From Viscum album (lineage: Eukaryota > Streptophyta > Magnoliopsida > Santalales > Viscaceae): 64,000 nucleotides of DNA. A model generated the notes under the pieces. That model saw nothing but the letters and a program-made list of their open reading frames with translations, was not told the origin of the DNA and made no database searches. Made by a program: the position numbers and the translations under genes. The stretch spans positions 1,868,568,988 through 1,868,632,987 of the forward strand of contig OY728128.1 in assembly GCA_963277665.1 (NCBI GenBank), in the 5' to 3' direction. Of this stretch, positions 21,769 through 35,445 are shown piece after piece. Each line of letters begins with the position of its first letter. Position 1 is the first letter of the stretch.

Positions 21769-24700
21769 ATTTTTTAATTGGTATTTCTATTCAAATAATT
21801 CTTTTTATAGCTTGGGATATACATAACCCCAAATCCAAATACACTGTACAATATTATACCATTATATCATAGATATAAAATAGATGGGTGTGAATATCAA
21901 TAATTAAATTTTAAAAATTTTATGTAAAAAATTAATTTAATATCAATTTATTATGAATGGAAATAAAAAACTTTTGAAATTAAAAACATTGTTTTTCAGA
22001 AAAACACTTCTTATTTGTGTAATGTTTTTTACCATAATAAATTAAATCAATCAAGAATTTTTATTTATTTTAATGAAGTGTAAATTCTATATATTTAATA
22101 AAATGTGTTAACATTCATTTAATGTTATTGTTAGGCATGATATAGCAATAAATTCAGTTTTATGTTTAAAATGTATTTTTTTCTAAAAACAATTAGTCAC
22201 GTTTTACAAAATTATTTTAAAATGAATTTAGAAAAAGTATAAAAATAGAATTTTATAAAATTGATTCCATATTTACTATCGAGATGGTAAAATTTTGAAA
22301 ATATATCCATTTTATTGTTTGTCATTATAATTAGTAACCATTGTTATTTTGTTACCATAGAAAAAGTTTAAACCGGACAAGTAAGGTTAAAAAAATATGA
22401 TAAGGACAAAAAATAACACTAACACTTTTATTAATTTAATTGGAGGAGTATATTTCATGAATAATCATCTATAATTCGAATATATGACCCTTTATTTAAA
22501 TTTAGTCATATTTTTTATCATTATAATATTTTATTTAAGGAAATTTCAAAAATGTTATTCTCTTTGTTTTATTATCTCTAAATTTGTAACATAGGGAAAA
22601 AAAGTTTATGCCCCATTATAAATATTTGTTGGAAATAAATATTAATTTTTTATAATGTTAATTTATTTTAAATTTTTAGTGATAGGATAATTATAAAAAA
22701 ATGCTTATGGAATGCCAAAAAAATATTTATTCATTTAGTATAAAAATAAAATAAATGATTTTAAAATAATAAAAGTAAAATAATTAGATTTAATTATTGT
22801 GTTGCGGGAATTTTTTGATAATTATAACCTATTATAAATTTTTAAATGTATTATATTCTAATTCCTTATTTTTATTGATGTCTTTAAGGCCATATTGACG
22901 TAATTGTTCCAAAATTGACAATGATAATATTTTTTAGTGAATAATATTTTATTAAATGATTTAAAATTAATAAAAACATTATATTTATCCAAGTGAGTTT
23001 AATATGGTTTAATATGTCAATTTTTTTTTGGAATCAAATTTCCATTTATGGTAACATTAAAAACCCTTTAATATTGAAATATGTGTTACTACGGTTAAGG
23101 TAAAAACATATTGAGGGGTAAATAGAACATACTAGGTTTACAATGACACCAAAATAAATCTAATTTTTATTTTATGATTTTATTTCTACCATATAATAAT
23201 TTTATTCTAATTAGTGACTATTTTGAAACAATTTCATTCAGAATGACATTATTATATTTTAATCTTTTAATAAAGTACAAAGGTGTCCTCTCCCTCCCTT
23301 ATAAATGTACGTCATTACATTCTCTTGTATACACCCCTTTAAGAATTAATAGTGACAAAAGTCTCCCTATTATTCTTATAAAGTTCCTTATCCATGAATG
23401 GGTGGTTTTTTCTTCTTAAAATACCTTTAGAAGGATTATTAATATAGGATCTAAAGGTGGACTACCGAAGAATAAGTAATCATCTAACCCAACCTCCTTC
23501 AATTTGTTTCTTTTTATAATTCCAACAAATCAATTATATTATTCATAAAATAAAAAATTTAGTACCATCTATATAATTAAATTTTATTATGATTATTTAA
23601 ACTCCTTTATTAACCCTCTTTTCCATCAAATGGGAAGTGAATGTATTTTTTGTGCATACATATGGCTTTTTCTCTCCAAAAAGAGCTAAAATTAATTTTT
23701 AATCAGCATAATTAATAGATGAGTATTATGATGGGTCTAATATTTATTCATTATATTTATGAAATTATAATTATTTTGTAATTATTATATCATTTCTACC
23801 TTCTTACCTTTCATTCTATTATAAACCAATAATGTCACTTGTATGTTCGTGTGGACTACAACCTCCACTAAGATATATGTTTCGTTTTTTCATTTCCTTT
23901 TTACATGTATGGTAATAATAATATATTTAATAAAAATAAATGATATATTTGATATAAAAATGATTATTTAAATTTTAATGATTATTTAAATTTCTTTTAT
24001 TCTAACTGTTGAAAAGTGAAAATTGTGTTAAAGCATACATGTGTCCGGCAATCTCCATGAACGATGCAATTCATTTTTTTATCTATATCCTTCATGGATG
24101 AATATAAATATATATATATATAATAAATATATATATGATATTTATATCATGATTATTTCTCTATATATAATGTAACCATGATAACTTTACAAGGACAGTG
24201 ACTTTTGAACTGAAACATACAAGAAAAACAATGCTGGTGTCACCTAGTACTATGATTTTTAATTAAAAAATAATCAATGTTTGATAATATTTAATAAGTA
24301 AATATTAAATGTTATGATATTAATATATATTATTAGGTAATGTATTTATAATAAATATATATTTATTATATAGTATGTTTGAATCCATACAATAAAAGAT
24401 GATACTTGAAGAAATGGATTTACATTTCAATCCTATTTTAATCAAGATTGTTTATGATTTAATTTAAGTTGAAGAAATAATATCATCATTAAATGATAAA
24501 TCACTTTAATTTTAATCTAATATATTAATTTCTTAATAATATATGATTTGATTTAATTTTATTCATTTTATGTTTTCAAGATATCGAACGATAGTTTTAA
24601 TGAAAACCAAAATTACTTCTCTATTCGGCCTAAAATTATTTTTCATTCATATCCATGTTTTCAAAAAATATTTTATAGAAATTTTTTAATATTGTCATTT

Positions 24701-25928
24701 GATGGTTTAAATTAATATTTACCCATGATTTTATTTTTAGAAAATATTTTAAAAGGAATATTCTTATCATTTTTTGAATAAATTACTTCTGAATTTTTAA
24801 AAAAACTATGAAAGGAATGTTTTCTTTTAACATATAAAACCGGAACACATTTTCCCGCTATCATGAAAAATTAATTATTTGATTATTATATTAAACTTAT
24901 CAAATGTTATTATATAATGATATTTTTATTTAATATTTCAATTTCTTCTAGATATTAAATAAATTATTTCAAATTAAAGAGGATATTTTCCTCATGAAAT
25001 GTTCAGTGGTCTTTTGTAGATATTTTTATCTATGATAAAATCAATTGAAGTTAATTAAGATTTTCTAGGGATATGATCTAATGATACCATCTTTATTATT
25101 TCTAGTTATGTATTATTATTTTTTGTTGATATGTTTATGAAACATGTCTTCTTCAATGGTTAAGATATGTTGAATTGATTAAATTTTTATGAAACTAGTT
25201 CTGTTTACCTGAGTTATGATGTGATGATATGTTGAATGTTTTATGATCTTTTTTAAAACATATATATGGTTTTAATTATGTGCTAGGACAGATTGAAATT
25301 ATATAACTCTCTAATGCATTGCTAAATTTATTATATATTATATATTAATTATGGGAAACAAGTTAATGTGCTTGATTATCCATGAGAAACAAGTCGATGT
25401 TCATGATCCACTATGGGAAACAAGTTGATGCACTTGATTGACTATGGAAAATAGGTTATCATTCTTAGATTTTCTTGATTTTATGGTCTTGTTAGTTAAC
25501 CCTGACAAATGAAATGGTTTGTATACTTCTAATGGTGAAACACATTTATTACATGAACTTCTCATCTTTATATATGTATGATTACTGCTCACTTTTATGA
25601 TGCATGTATTTTGAAATGATAATGAATTTCCCATTTCTCAGGTTTATGAATTTTGAAATATAAGGTATTAACATTAAAATGTATGGTTATCATATAATAC
25701 CATTGTGATTATCTTATTCTTTCTTATGATCATTTATTGGTATCTCCCATGCTTTCTCTTACTGGTCATTTGTTCTCATGCTTATTATTTTTATTTTCCC
25801 CAAGTTATGAATAATGGATTCATTTAGGGATTTCAATAAGGGAAAATTTCATAATAAAATTATGATAAATTATGAAGAATTTATCTTCAAAATATTTTTA
25901 TATATCTAGTCTCCAAAGACACAAAACA
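21750..25928 (+). mobile_element. 3' LTR of G2 (LTR A)
   Basis: It starts tgtagaatttaacaccc, matching the start of LTR C (tgtaacatcacaat). Shared blocks with B and C include a U3 block near 23285 (ctccctcccttataaatg), the tggactacaacctcc block (23850), the gttatgatgtgatgatatg block (25213) and ttttccccaagtta near 25795. Very AT-rich with no coding content. Open frames such as 23174-23419 and 25401-25634 show no domain. A 31-bp minisatellite lies at 25350-25460. Confidence 0.7.
25350..25460. repeat. 31-bp minisatellite in LTR A
   Basis: Three to four copies of tatgggaaacaagttgatgc plus a ttgattgac tail. LTR X1 has a related expanded minisatellite at the corresponding place (42060-42240). Confidence 0.75.
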
Positions 25929-28900
25929 TTTAACATTATGATGTGGTACATGATATTATATATTAAATAGTCATAACAAATAATTCAATATTTATGTATG
26001 AAAAGTATGGTTCACTATAACTTCATTAAAATTTAATTATACCTTTTTAATAACTTTATTTCAGAAAACTAATATCATTTTATAAATTATAATTCCAATA
26101 TAGTGAATTTTTTGGTGTTTTCAAAATAGGTTTCATTTTTCTAGGAATATTTAATAAATAATGAATTTTATAGAAACTATAATTCATTTTCATGTAAAAT
26201 TAACATTATGACTTAAATTTTATATTAATGCAATATCAATCATTATTCATTATTTTTATATAAGTTCTTTTTTTGGTTTAAAGATCCATTTTTATTAATA
26301 AAATTTTTTATTCATGAAATGTGTTTTTATCTTAATAAATTAAATTAATCAACGTTTAAAAATGGTTTTAGTGAAATTTATAGATTATATATTCAATCTT
26401 ATATTTGTTTTTAAATTTCGTGTAATAGAAGTAAATATAGTTTTATACTAAAAATAGAATTTTCTAAAACAGGTTTTCATTTGGGTTTTCTCGCTTATTT
26501 AAAATTAAATTTAAACTCTTATTGAAATTAAATATAGTAAAATGAATTAAATATTTTGATTTATCATAATTAATATAATTTAATAGGTTAAAATCAATGT
26601 TTTTCAATATAAATATTAAAATTTGTAAATTTTTGTTACAAAAATAAAGGTTAAAACAAGATTATCAGGGGTAAACCAAGGGATAAGGTTAGGATTTTCA
26701 CAAAAACATGCCCAATATTTTTTTAATCTATTTAAATAATATATTTTCATAACTTATACTAATTGTCTATTTGGAGCCACTTTTCCATGAAATTGACCTT
26801 ATATTCTTTAAATATTTTATAAAATTCCATGTGTGTGCCTCCCCTCACATATAAAAGGGAACCACTTTTCCTCCCTTATTCACACTAGTTTATAATTATA
26901 TATCATAAAAGACCCACTAAAAACCTTCATAGATTAATTTCCTTCATCATAGATATTTTTTTATTCTCATAAGACTGGTATTTCATGGTTTAAGTGGAAA
27001 GACAAAGGAGGCCTCTCAAAGAAGAGGTATAAATCTTAACCAAGTTCATTCTATTTTATTTCTTTTTAAACATAATTTAAAAAACTATCTTCAAAATTAT
27101 GATAAATAAATTATAATAAATATATTTATGATTTATTATGATGATTTAATGACTATTTACCACCACTTCTCTATCAAATGGGAGATCAAAGTATCTTGCA
27201 TACGTGCATGTGGACTATCGACTCTAGGTCATGATATGATTCATTTTTCACTAAAATTATATATGGCTGGTTATTATTGTATATATAATTTATATATATT
27301 ATTTTTATGATACATTAATTATTTATGAAATGTTTAATTTTTATTTACCTTTGTTTCATTACATCCATCGAAAAATGGAAACACAACCTGTGCATACATA
27401 CAGACCACCATCTCTAGGTAGTGATGTAATTAATTTTCATAAACACATTACATAAATACAAATAAATATGAATTTAATGATTATATTTTATATTTATATA
27501 ATCATAAAAAATTTAAATATGAAGGAACCCTGATAAAACTATAAGGACCATAATTTCAAAAACAGAACTTGCATGTAAAATGAAGCAGTTCATTCCAAAA
27601 ATGATGAGGATAATGAAATATTGTTAATGAATGGTTTATAATATGTTATAATAAATTGATGTATATTATTATAGGTTTTAATATTTTTTTATTTAATAAA
27701 TTTAAATTTATTATATAGGAGGTTAGATCACTCTTGAAGCAACACTTACATGAGGTGAGAGTTTATTTTCTCTCATTTTCTTCTATGAGTGATATCTAAT
27801 ATTAAAAACTTCTTTCAGTGATTTAGTATATATAATTTTCCTTTTTATATTCAATTTAATTTATTTATTTATATTAATTTTATTTAAAGCATCATTTTAA
27901 TCATTTTCATTCATGGGAGTTATGATTCAAGAACGACTAAAGTTGTAGGGGTTTTATGTTTCAATCTCATTTTTACTTGGAGTGTTTATGATTACATTTT
28001 ATGATAGAGAAATTACAAGATCTATATATAAAAAATATTATATCCTTTATTTAACTCTATTTATAGATATTGAAATTTTCTAATTTATTTTACTCACTTT
28101 AATTTCGTACGAAACTGAAATCATTTTTAATGAAAACTGACCTTATTTTCTATTCAGTTGGGAATAATTTCATCAATGTCCGTATTTTCATTAAAAAAAT
28201 TCAAAGATGTTTTTGATATTATCCAAATATAATTTAATTTCATTTTTTACTATTTTTTACTTTATTGTCCATGTTTTAAGATGAAACATCTAATCATTTC
28301 CCAAATGTAGTATTTTTTTGACTTTTTACCAAAAATGTGAATGGAATTTATATTTTTATGTACACAACATGATATTATTTCCCCAAAATAATGAGTACTA
28401 TATTTATTTAAAGCCTAAATTATATGTTTTCTTTTAAAATTTCATATGTAATTTTATACTTTTATTTCATGAATTTTTTATATTTTAAGTGTGTGATTTC
28501 AAAATGAAAGGTCATTTTCCTAGAGAAACATTCTAGTGATATTTTGAACATATTTTCATCTATTGGAACACTATTTGATATTAATTATGAATTAATAGAA
28601 ATATGCTACAATGTTACCATATTTAATCATTCTCTTGATATTTTATGATTATGTTGATGAAATTTTTCTAAAACTCATGTCATTTCAATGTGTTATGATA
28701 TAATGATATGAAAAATGTTTAATGATATTATTGTAAAAATATTTATGGATTTAATTATGTGACAGGTGATGAAAAAACTATATATAAAACTATAATTAAT
28801 TAGGTATATATAGATATCTATAGAGATAATAAGGACTATAATAGGGACTGAACCCATTTTTGAAAGGGGATTTTTCCAATAAGATTGTATTGGGTGTAAA

Positions 28901-29505
28901 CTTTGAGTGACGAAATGATGGAATGAGGAGTGAACCTAGTACACTATAATAGTGTTAGTAGGGATACTCAACTGAGTAAATTATTTTATATTATTATATG
29001 TATTCCAAAATCATATAGCTTATTTTCTGTTATTTTATATTAATACATGATAGATTATTGATGATCCCTCACTCTTTTGTCTTATTTCCTTTGTTATGAT
29101 AAATACATATTTCATGATTTGTGATTAATGTTCCTTAACTAATTTGGGTTTAACTACTATATGATATGATCAATTTATCATAACTATATGGTTTTCTTAT
29201 ACAAATTTATGATAATTGAATGAAATATCTTATGTTTACCTTTAATGGGTATCCAAGATAATCCTTTATTATGTTTCCTTTTCTAAATCAATGTATGAAG
29301 GTTAGAAGTATGAAACATAAAAGAGGGATTCTAGTTGTGAAGAAAATACATAGATATGATATAGATCCTTCAGGTACTAGTATATTATGTATCCAATTTT
29401 ATGAAGACACTAAAAATGTATGGTTCTGGAATGGAACGTATTGTTATTTAATAAATATTAGATTGATAAGATGAAGTGTTTATGTATATAATTATAAGGT
29501 CAATA
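25929..29505 (+). mobile_element. 5' LTR of gypsy element G3 (LTR B)
   Basis: It aligns with LTR C over most of its length. The clearest block is aaagaagaggtataaatctt (27016 in B, 38334 in C). Others are caaatgggagat (27175), a second copy of that block near 27370, atttcaaaatgaaaggt (28498) and ctttattatgtttcctt (29262). It ends in aaggtcaata just before a primer site. The start near 25929 (tttaacattatgatg) is uncertain. No coding content; the frame at 29271-29474 is LTR sequence. Confidence 0.75.
26850..26858 (+). promoter_or_regulatory. Candidate TATA box in LTR B
   Basis: cacatataaaagggaacc lies in the U3-like part of the LTR. It is the best TATA element in the window. LTR A has tataaatg at the matching place (23301). 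Transcription start is not determined. Confidence 0.5.
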
Positions 29506-29509
29506 TTGC

Positions 29510-29521
29510 TGGTATCAAATC
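29510..29521 (+). other. Primer-binding site of G3
   Basis: tggtatcaaatc, identical to the G1 site, sits four bases after the LTR end. It defines G3 orientation. Confidence 0.85.
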
Positions 29522-30179
29522 AATGGTGATTTATTTTTTATTAATTTTATGTGGAAACTATAGTATAAGTCCTTAGGATAATTTCATTTATAGAATAAAG
29601 TTCTAAATATTTTGTATGAAATAGATTATGTGGTTTTAATAATAATACATCACTTTCTTGTTAGTAAAAGTGTATATGGTCTTACCATAGATTCATCTAG
29701 GGGTAATAACCCTAAAAAGTGTTGGTGGAGTATATCTCAACTTGTATTCTGGTACATGGTGAATGGGCCCTTACTACTAACCTAGTTTTATATCTTTGAC
29801 ATATCTTTATGGGTTAATTTATATTTTTTTTTACCGTCTGTTATATAGGATTTGAGTGGATGATAACCGTAGATGGAAAGGGTTTATCTGAAGGTGTTAA
29901 TATGTATACAACCTATAAATAATTTTAATTATTATGTGATTACCTAATGTTATTATTTTTTCTCATACTATAGTTTATGGTTTTAATAAATTACTAGAAT
30001 AATAAGGAATCATATTAGCAAAAAATAAGATGGATAATGCATGGATTATCCCTCTCAGAAACCAAATGTTTTGGGTGGTGGAATAAATAAATTGTTAGTA
30101 TTATTATGAAACATTCTCAAGCAACGAATCATATTGATATTAAAAATTAGAAAAGGATTAAACAATATATTTTTGAGTC
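29522..30179 (+). other. G3 untranslated leader
   Basis: Between the primer site and recognisable gag; no domain seen. AT-rich. Confidence 0.5.
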
Positions 30180-31020
30180 ATTAATGAGGCAAAACCCACC
30201 ATATTCTTTTGGGTCCGTCGATCCACTAATTGTTGAGAAATCGATCAGTACTATTGAAAATATTTTTTCCATTTACCAGTGCTCAAAATATGAAATGGTT
30301 TTTATAGCTATTTATCATCATTAAGGAGAATTAGATCGATGGTTGAATCTTATCTATAATTCAAGGTAATACGAAGAAATTAACTCCATGGAGTGGGAGG
30401 TGACTAAGAACTTATTTTTTAAAAATCACATTCATTGTATTCTTCATTCAATGGTGGATAATAACTTACTTGATATTAATAAGGATGATGAATCAATTTG
30501 TATAGATGAGAAAAATTTAAAAAAGACATATGTGGTACACTTCTGGTATAATAATTAAATAATAATATAAATTTGATTGATTCTTCATTTTCTTAAAACC
30601 AAATCTCTAAAGGTAATTATCCATAAGAGAATTATGGTTCTATGAAGAAGTCATTATATGTTTTAACATGGTAGAAATGGATATTTGAGTCACCCAACAA
30701 TCTCAAGGTTTTGATAAGCTAATAAATATATAATTCAAATGAGTTTCTAATAACAAAAACCATATAGAGAAGAATATGAGTAATATTTTATGCGAGAAAT
30801 GTGGAAAGAATCATGGTGGAAATTTTAAATGTGGAATGGTATATGTATTAAGAGTGAAAAATAAGTCCGTTAGGAAATTTAATGTTGTTCAAATGGGAAA
30901 GAAGTTAGTTAATGTTGAAAATATTGAGATAGCTCCACAAAATATACCACCCAAGCTGCTATGTTTCAAATACATAGAGTATGTGAATTATTCTAGTCAT
31001 TGAAGGAATATGAGGGTTAA
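30180..31020 (+). pseudogene. gag: G3 gag remnant with zinc-knuckle region
   Basis: Capsid segments read MRQNPPYSFGSVDPLIVEKS, IENIFSIYQCSKYEMVF, then MEWEVTKNLFFKNHI (30390-30430). A 75-codon stretch (30776-31003) holds LCEKCGKNHGGNFKCG, the motif just before the knuckle, and YVLRVKNKSVRKFNVVQMGK, the knuckle itself with its Cys/His residues lost. Both features are typical of Tekay/Del-like gag. G5 has the same motif (51019-51339), linking the two families. Confidence 0.85.
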
Positions 31021-31059
31021 TAATGATGATCAATTTCAGTGACCTTTTAAGAATTTAGG

Positions 31060-31460
31060 ATAAGGTAAATATCATGTGATCACTATTGAAAATATCGGGT
31101 ATAATAATGATGTTTTCAATGTAACACTTATCATAAAATCTAGAACTACTAATGTCCTGTTTGATTTTAATTTGACCCATATTGTTATATATAAATAAAA
31201 TATAAGGGTTTCACATTAACACATAAATAATTATAAATTGAAATAGTACTACTAAATCCAAATTTTATAACGGTCTCATCTCAGGTCTACGATTCTTCAA
31301 TGATGTAATCATGGGAAAAGTTCCCCTACAAATCTTATCATTCTCCCTATAGTTAAATTTGAGGTGATTTTGAGTATATATTAGATTCAATTATATAAAT
31401 CAATATAAATTTATGAGTTAGGTGAGTAACATTTGATATTCCAAATCCGAATATTATTTT
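31060..31460 (+). pseudogene. pol: G3 aspartic protease remnant
   Basis: YNNDVFNVTLIIKSRTTNVL runs into FDFNLTHIVI. The catalytic Asp remains but the following Ser-Gly is Phe-Asn. Further on, PTNLIILPIVKFEVILSIY matches the second conserved retropepsin segment. Stops and a frameshift lie between. Confidence 0.8.
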
Positions 31461-32340
31461 ATTCTAGTGAAAGGATACATATGAACATTAAATGGAAACT
31501 ATATCCATTGTGTGTGCCTTGATTCTTATTCAACATTTGCATTTCTCTCACATGGTTTAAGAGAAGCTCAAAATCCTTGATATTACTATTGTACAAATAA
31601 ATTAATTTTATTACTAAATATTTTTATAGTATTCTTCAAAATCATTAAGTTGAGTTTCCAATATAACCCATACCCATTGAAACACCTATTTCAAATAATC
31701 AAAACATAATAGCCCTGATGGAGTTACAAAAATAGAGGAAGAAACTCCAAGATAAATATTTTAATGAATTCATTCAGAAAAGTGCATAACATTTGGGAGA
31801 AACTATTATTTTTTTAAGAACAATGATGGATCAATGATAATATATACTTATTATTTGGAATTTAACAAGATCATGATGAAGAATAAGTATCGTCTTCCCT
31901 ATATTGATGATTTTTTGATTACTTATTTGGAGCTCCATATTTTTTTCAAGATTAATATTCAATTAGGATACTATAATTTAAGAATATAATGTTAATACAT
32001 ACTCAATAAATTCTTATGTTTTAGGTGCATACACTATGGTTTTATAGTTATTCTGTTTGGTCTTACTAATTACTCCACTATCTTCATCAATTTAGAGAAT
32101 AAATTCTTCATAGAGAACTATGATTAGTTTGTGGTAGCATTTATAAATGATATTATTTTATATTTTAGGATACATGAATATTATTGAAGATCAATTTATA
32201 ATTGTACAAAATAAACTAAGGAATGATAATTTATATTAAACATTTTCTATATTTTAATTTTCATTTCATAAAGTATCATTTATGGTTTATAAAATCTCAA
32301 GAGAAGAAATATTTGTAGATATATTAAAGGTAAAAGTTAT
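31461..32340 (+). pseudogene. pol: G3 reverse transcriptase remnant
   Basis: The fingers and palm are strongly decayed, but GAYTMVL (about 32023-32043), NLENKFFIENYD, FVVAFINDIIL (32129-32161) and KISREEIFVDILKVKVIEHWPRPITI (32290-32370) are in order. The catalytic Asp pair is Asn-Asp at 32147-32152 (one G-to-A change). Many TAG/TAA replace expected codons. Confidence 0.85.
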
Positions 32341-32960
32341 TGAACATTGGCCTAGACCAATCACCATTACTAAAATATATAATTTTTATAGATACGATGT
32401 AAGATATCGATGATTTTATAAGGATTTTTTATGTCTACACAATCAACTGGATAGGTAAACTTGGAAGGGAGTTATGTTTCATTAGGCTGATCAATGAGAA
32501 GATAATTTTGAGGAACTAAATAGAATGATTTCCAATACACTTGTTCTTAAAATAAATTTCAGTGGGTAATGGTTATTGATTTACAGTGATGTTTCAAAGA
32601 TGGGGATGGGTTGTTTTCTTATGTTTAACGATATTGTGATAGCTTATGCCTCATGCCAGTTGAATGTTCATTTGGAAAAATTACCTTATTCATGATTTAG
32701 AGTCAGTAGTGGTAATAATTAAATTGAAGATATGGTGGCATTATATTTCGAATAAAGGTGTTATATATACAGTAATCATAAAATATTAAAGTATATATTC
32801 ACCCAAAAAGAGAAAAATATGCTCCTAAGAATTTGGTTGAAGTGATTAATGATTGTGACTACTCCATAAATTACCACCCTGGAAAGCAAACAAGGTGGAT
32901 GATTATTTGAGTTGAAAGGATCGTGATATATTATCATTCATAAGGATAAAAAATATCCAA
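32341..32960 (+). pseudogene. pol: G3 RNase H remnant
   Basis: Reads LLIYSDVSKMGMGCFLMFND (catalytic Asp in YSD), VIAYASCQLNVHLEKLPYS, CYIYSNHKILKYIFTQKEKN (32755-32815). These are the hallmark RNase H segments in order. The second catalytic Asp (TDH-type) is Asn. Several stops. Confidence 0.9.
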
Positions 32961-33720
32961 CATTTATGTATTTAAAAAGTATAAAGCTATAAATATTAAA
33001 GGTAGTGTAGAAATACTAACATTCAAAAAAATTAATTCACCTATATATCCATGTTAAGATTAAAGGGGAACAAAATGCGGTTCTAAAGATAAGAATAAAT
33101 TTGAGAAATATTCATATGTTCAACCATGATTATAATAAAATTATAAGGTATAGTAACTGGGTATTTCTCGCATCTATAATAGAATTAGAGAAATAGATAT
33201 TTGAATAAGCTCATAGATGATTATTCTCTATTCATCTAGGAAGTATGAATATGTATAGAGATATAAAAGAGTAATTCTGGTGGGAAAAAAGGAAGATATA
33301 TATTTCAAAGTATGTATCTCTTTGATTGGTATGTTTTCAAGCTAAAAATGAGAGACAAATTTATAAGGGAATTTTATAACTATTACCCATGCCATAACGT
33401 ATATGGGAAAATATCAGCATGTATTTTTTCATCGGAATCCCAAGAATTTATAAAGGTAAGAATGCTATTGGATTTATAGTAAATTGCATTATGATGTCAT
33501 CACACATCATTAATATTAGATAATATTTAACTCTTTACTAGCATTCTTGGATATCCATTAAAGAAGTGGTAAGGTTTCTTGGAGTAAAAATATTTATTAT
33601 ACCTGATTGAAATCCTTGATTTACCTTGAAGATATAGAAAAGTATTCAAAATTATATGGATATAATATTGTAATTATGTTATTCTTAACATTTATCAAAA
33701 TATAGTCATCATGATAGAAC
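32961..33720 (+). pseudogene. pol: G3 integrase zinc-binding and core remnant
   Basis: The HHCC region reads SIHLGSMNMYRDIKE-FWWE (33220-33280) and SLLVCFQAKNE-like residues (33319-33355). The core has ENISMYFFIGIPRIYKGKNA (33400-33460; first catalytic Asp is Tyr), EVVRFLGVKIFIIPD (33560-33606; second Asp kept). The Glu region is not readable. Decay is heavier toward the end. Confidence 0.85.
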
Positions 33721-34487
33721 CATTCAAACACTATAGGTAATATGCAGATCCTATCCTCTGTTTTTCAAATTTGGTTTGGGAGAACACCTCCTTTTGGTGA
33801 GTTTACCAACAAAAATACCATTCACTCTTGAATTAATATGGCTCCTAATGAATCTATATATGGATAGAAGTATAGATATATAAAATATTGGGATGATGTT
33901 GTAAAAAACAAAGACATTGGGGTCATATCGTGGTGACAAAGTTATAGATATAGTTTGATCCATTTAGTGGCATATCCAGGTATCTCAGAGTTGATATGAT
34001 ATTTGTGATAAAAATTATTGGTGATATATGAAATTTGAAGTTAGTAAGATGATATTCTTATGAATTTATCTATGATATATAGTTATGAGATTCAAGAAGA
34101 AGGAAAATGTGAGTACTAGGTATATTTTTACCTTTAATATTCTTGATCAAGTATATACTATATCTTATCACTAGGAATTCCCATCAAACCTCTCTTAAGT
34201 TTACAATGTATTCCATGTATCTTTTTTGAGGAAGTACATACCTAATCCTTTATATATAATAATCGTAAAGGTTGTATCATTAGATCATGATCATTCCTAT
34301 GAAAAAACAATAAAAATCATATAATATTGAGACATGGTTATATGAAAAATACTACTCATTGGGTTAATGTTCTTTGAAGGAATCACAAATTTAAGGAAGC
34401 TACAGGGGAACCTGAGGATGTGATGGAGAAGTCATATCATCATTTTTTTATATCATTGTGAATAAATTTCAAGGTTGAAATTCATTT
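33721..34487 (+). pseudogene. pol: G3 integrase C-terminus and chromodomain-like end
   Basis: VYNVFHVSF (34207-34230) marks the end of integrase. A chromodomain-like tail follows: KYIPNPLYIIIVKVVSLDHD, then a damaged aromatic segment and EATGEPEDVMEK-like residues near 34398-34430. It aligns with G2 at 21436-21700, confirming one family. The region 33721-34190 is otherwise poor. The LINE inserted 10-20 bp before the LTR. Confidence 0.75.
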
Positions 34488-34500
34488 TAATGTGTTTATA
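34488..34500. repeat. Target-site duplication of LINE, left copy
   Basis: taatgtgtttata is repeated exactly at 36948-36960. Removing one copy with the insertion restores the G3 interior-to-LTR transition. Confidence 0.9.
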
Positions 34501-34633
34501 ATGTGGACTAAAAATTATTTTTTTTATTATCTATACTTTTAACGAAAAGTGACAAACCAACAGATCCAAATTACAAACGATTAAAACCATAAACCTAGAA
34601 ACAAACTATAGTGACTGCCCCTCCCCAACCAAT

Positions 34634-35215
34634 TCATAGAGATGATAAACCTTTACCATTTTCTAACAACTTAGTAAGTTGTCCCATGAAAACTTTCATG
34701 GGCCCAAAAAGGATGTCGTAGCCATTCCCTATCAAACAATAAATTCCAAATGGATTGCACTGGTGAAGGTTTAATGATCTAATACCCATCTGGAGCATAC
34801 TCGTATAGAATGTGGGAAGAATATCACCAATAAACACTTCAAACACAATATAAAGTTTCCCAAAAATCCAACACAACCCGATCCATCATACTTCCCAACC
34901 GCTTCAATAGATTAACCCATTTAGGCAGAAACATTGAAAAGTAATTTAAGCTTACCGGAGACATATTCCTTATACAACTTCCAAGAGATAGAAGTTACCT
35001 GAATGTTTGGAACATTCAACATCAAAATTTCAACTTTGAAAGATAGATAATCCCAGGTCTGCATATACTCTTCCAGATTTATCTTACCATTATTTAATCC
35101 TCCCACAAGAATTTGGTATTGATTATAAACACAATAATATTGTTCCTCCTTGAGGGTCACCCTTAAGGGCCACCCCACCATCATATTTTCCTCCTCTTTA
35201 GAAGAATTAATCAAT
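34634..35215 (-). pseudogene. Downstream part of LINE-like element, no recognised domain
   Basis: Two open stretches (35214-34921, MINSSKEEENMMVGWPLRVT; 34876-34634) follow ORF1 in the same orientation. They look like coding sequence by composition but match no LINE endonuclease or RT motif that I know. They may be the C-terminal tail of ORF1 or 3' sequence specific to this element. Confidence 0.4.
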
Positions 35216-35445
35216 TAAACCTGTTCGACCACTTCATCTTCAGAACATAACATTAATTATTGGGTCTGATTACCTACAACATCTACTTCTGTTCTCTTTG
35301 CATTTAGATTTTTAGAGGATCAGGTATCAATGGGAAGGGGAAGTGAGGAGTAATACTTCCTTCATTTTCTCATCCTATTACTCCTTCTACTCCTCAGGCT
35401 TGCATCTGAAACACTAGGATCAATTCCATTTGGTTCTATCACATG

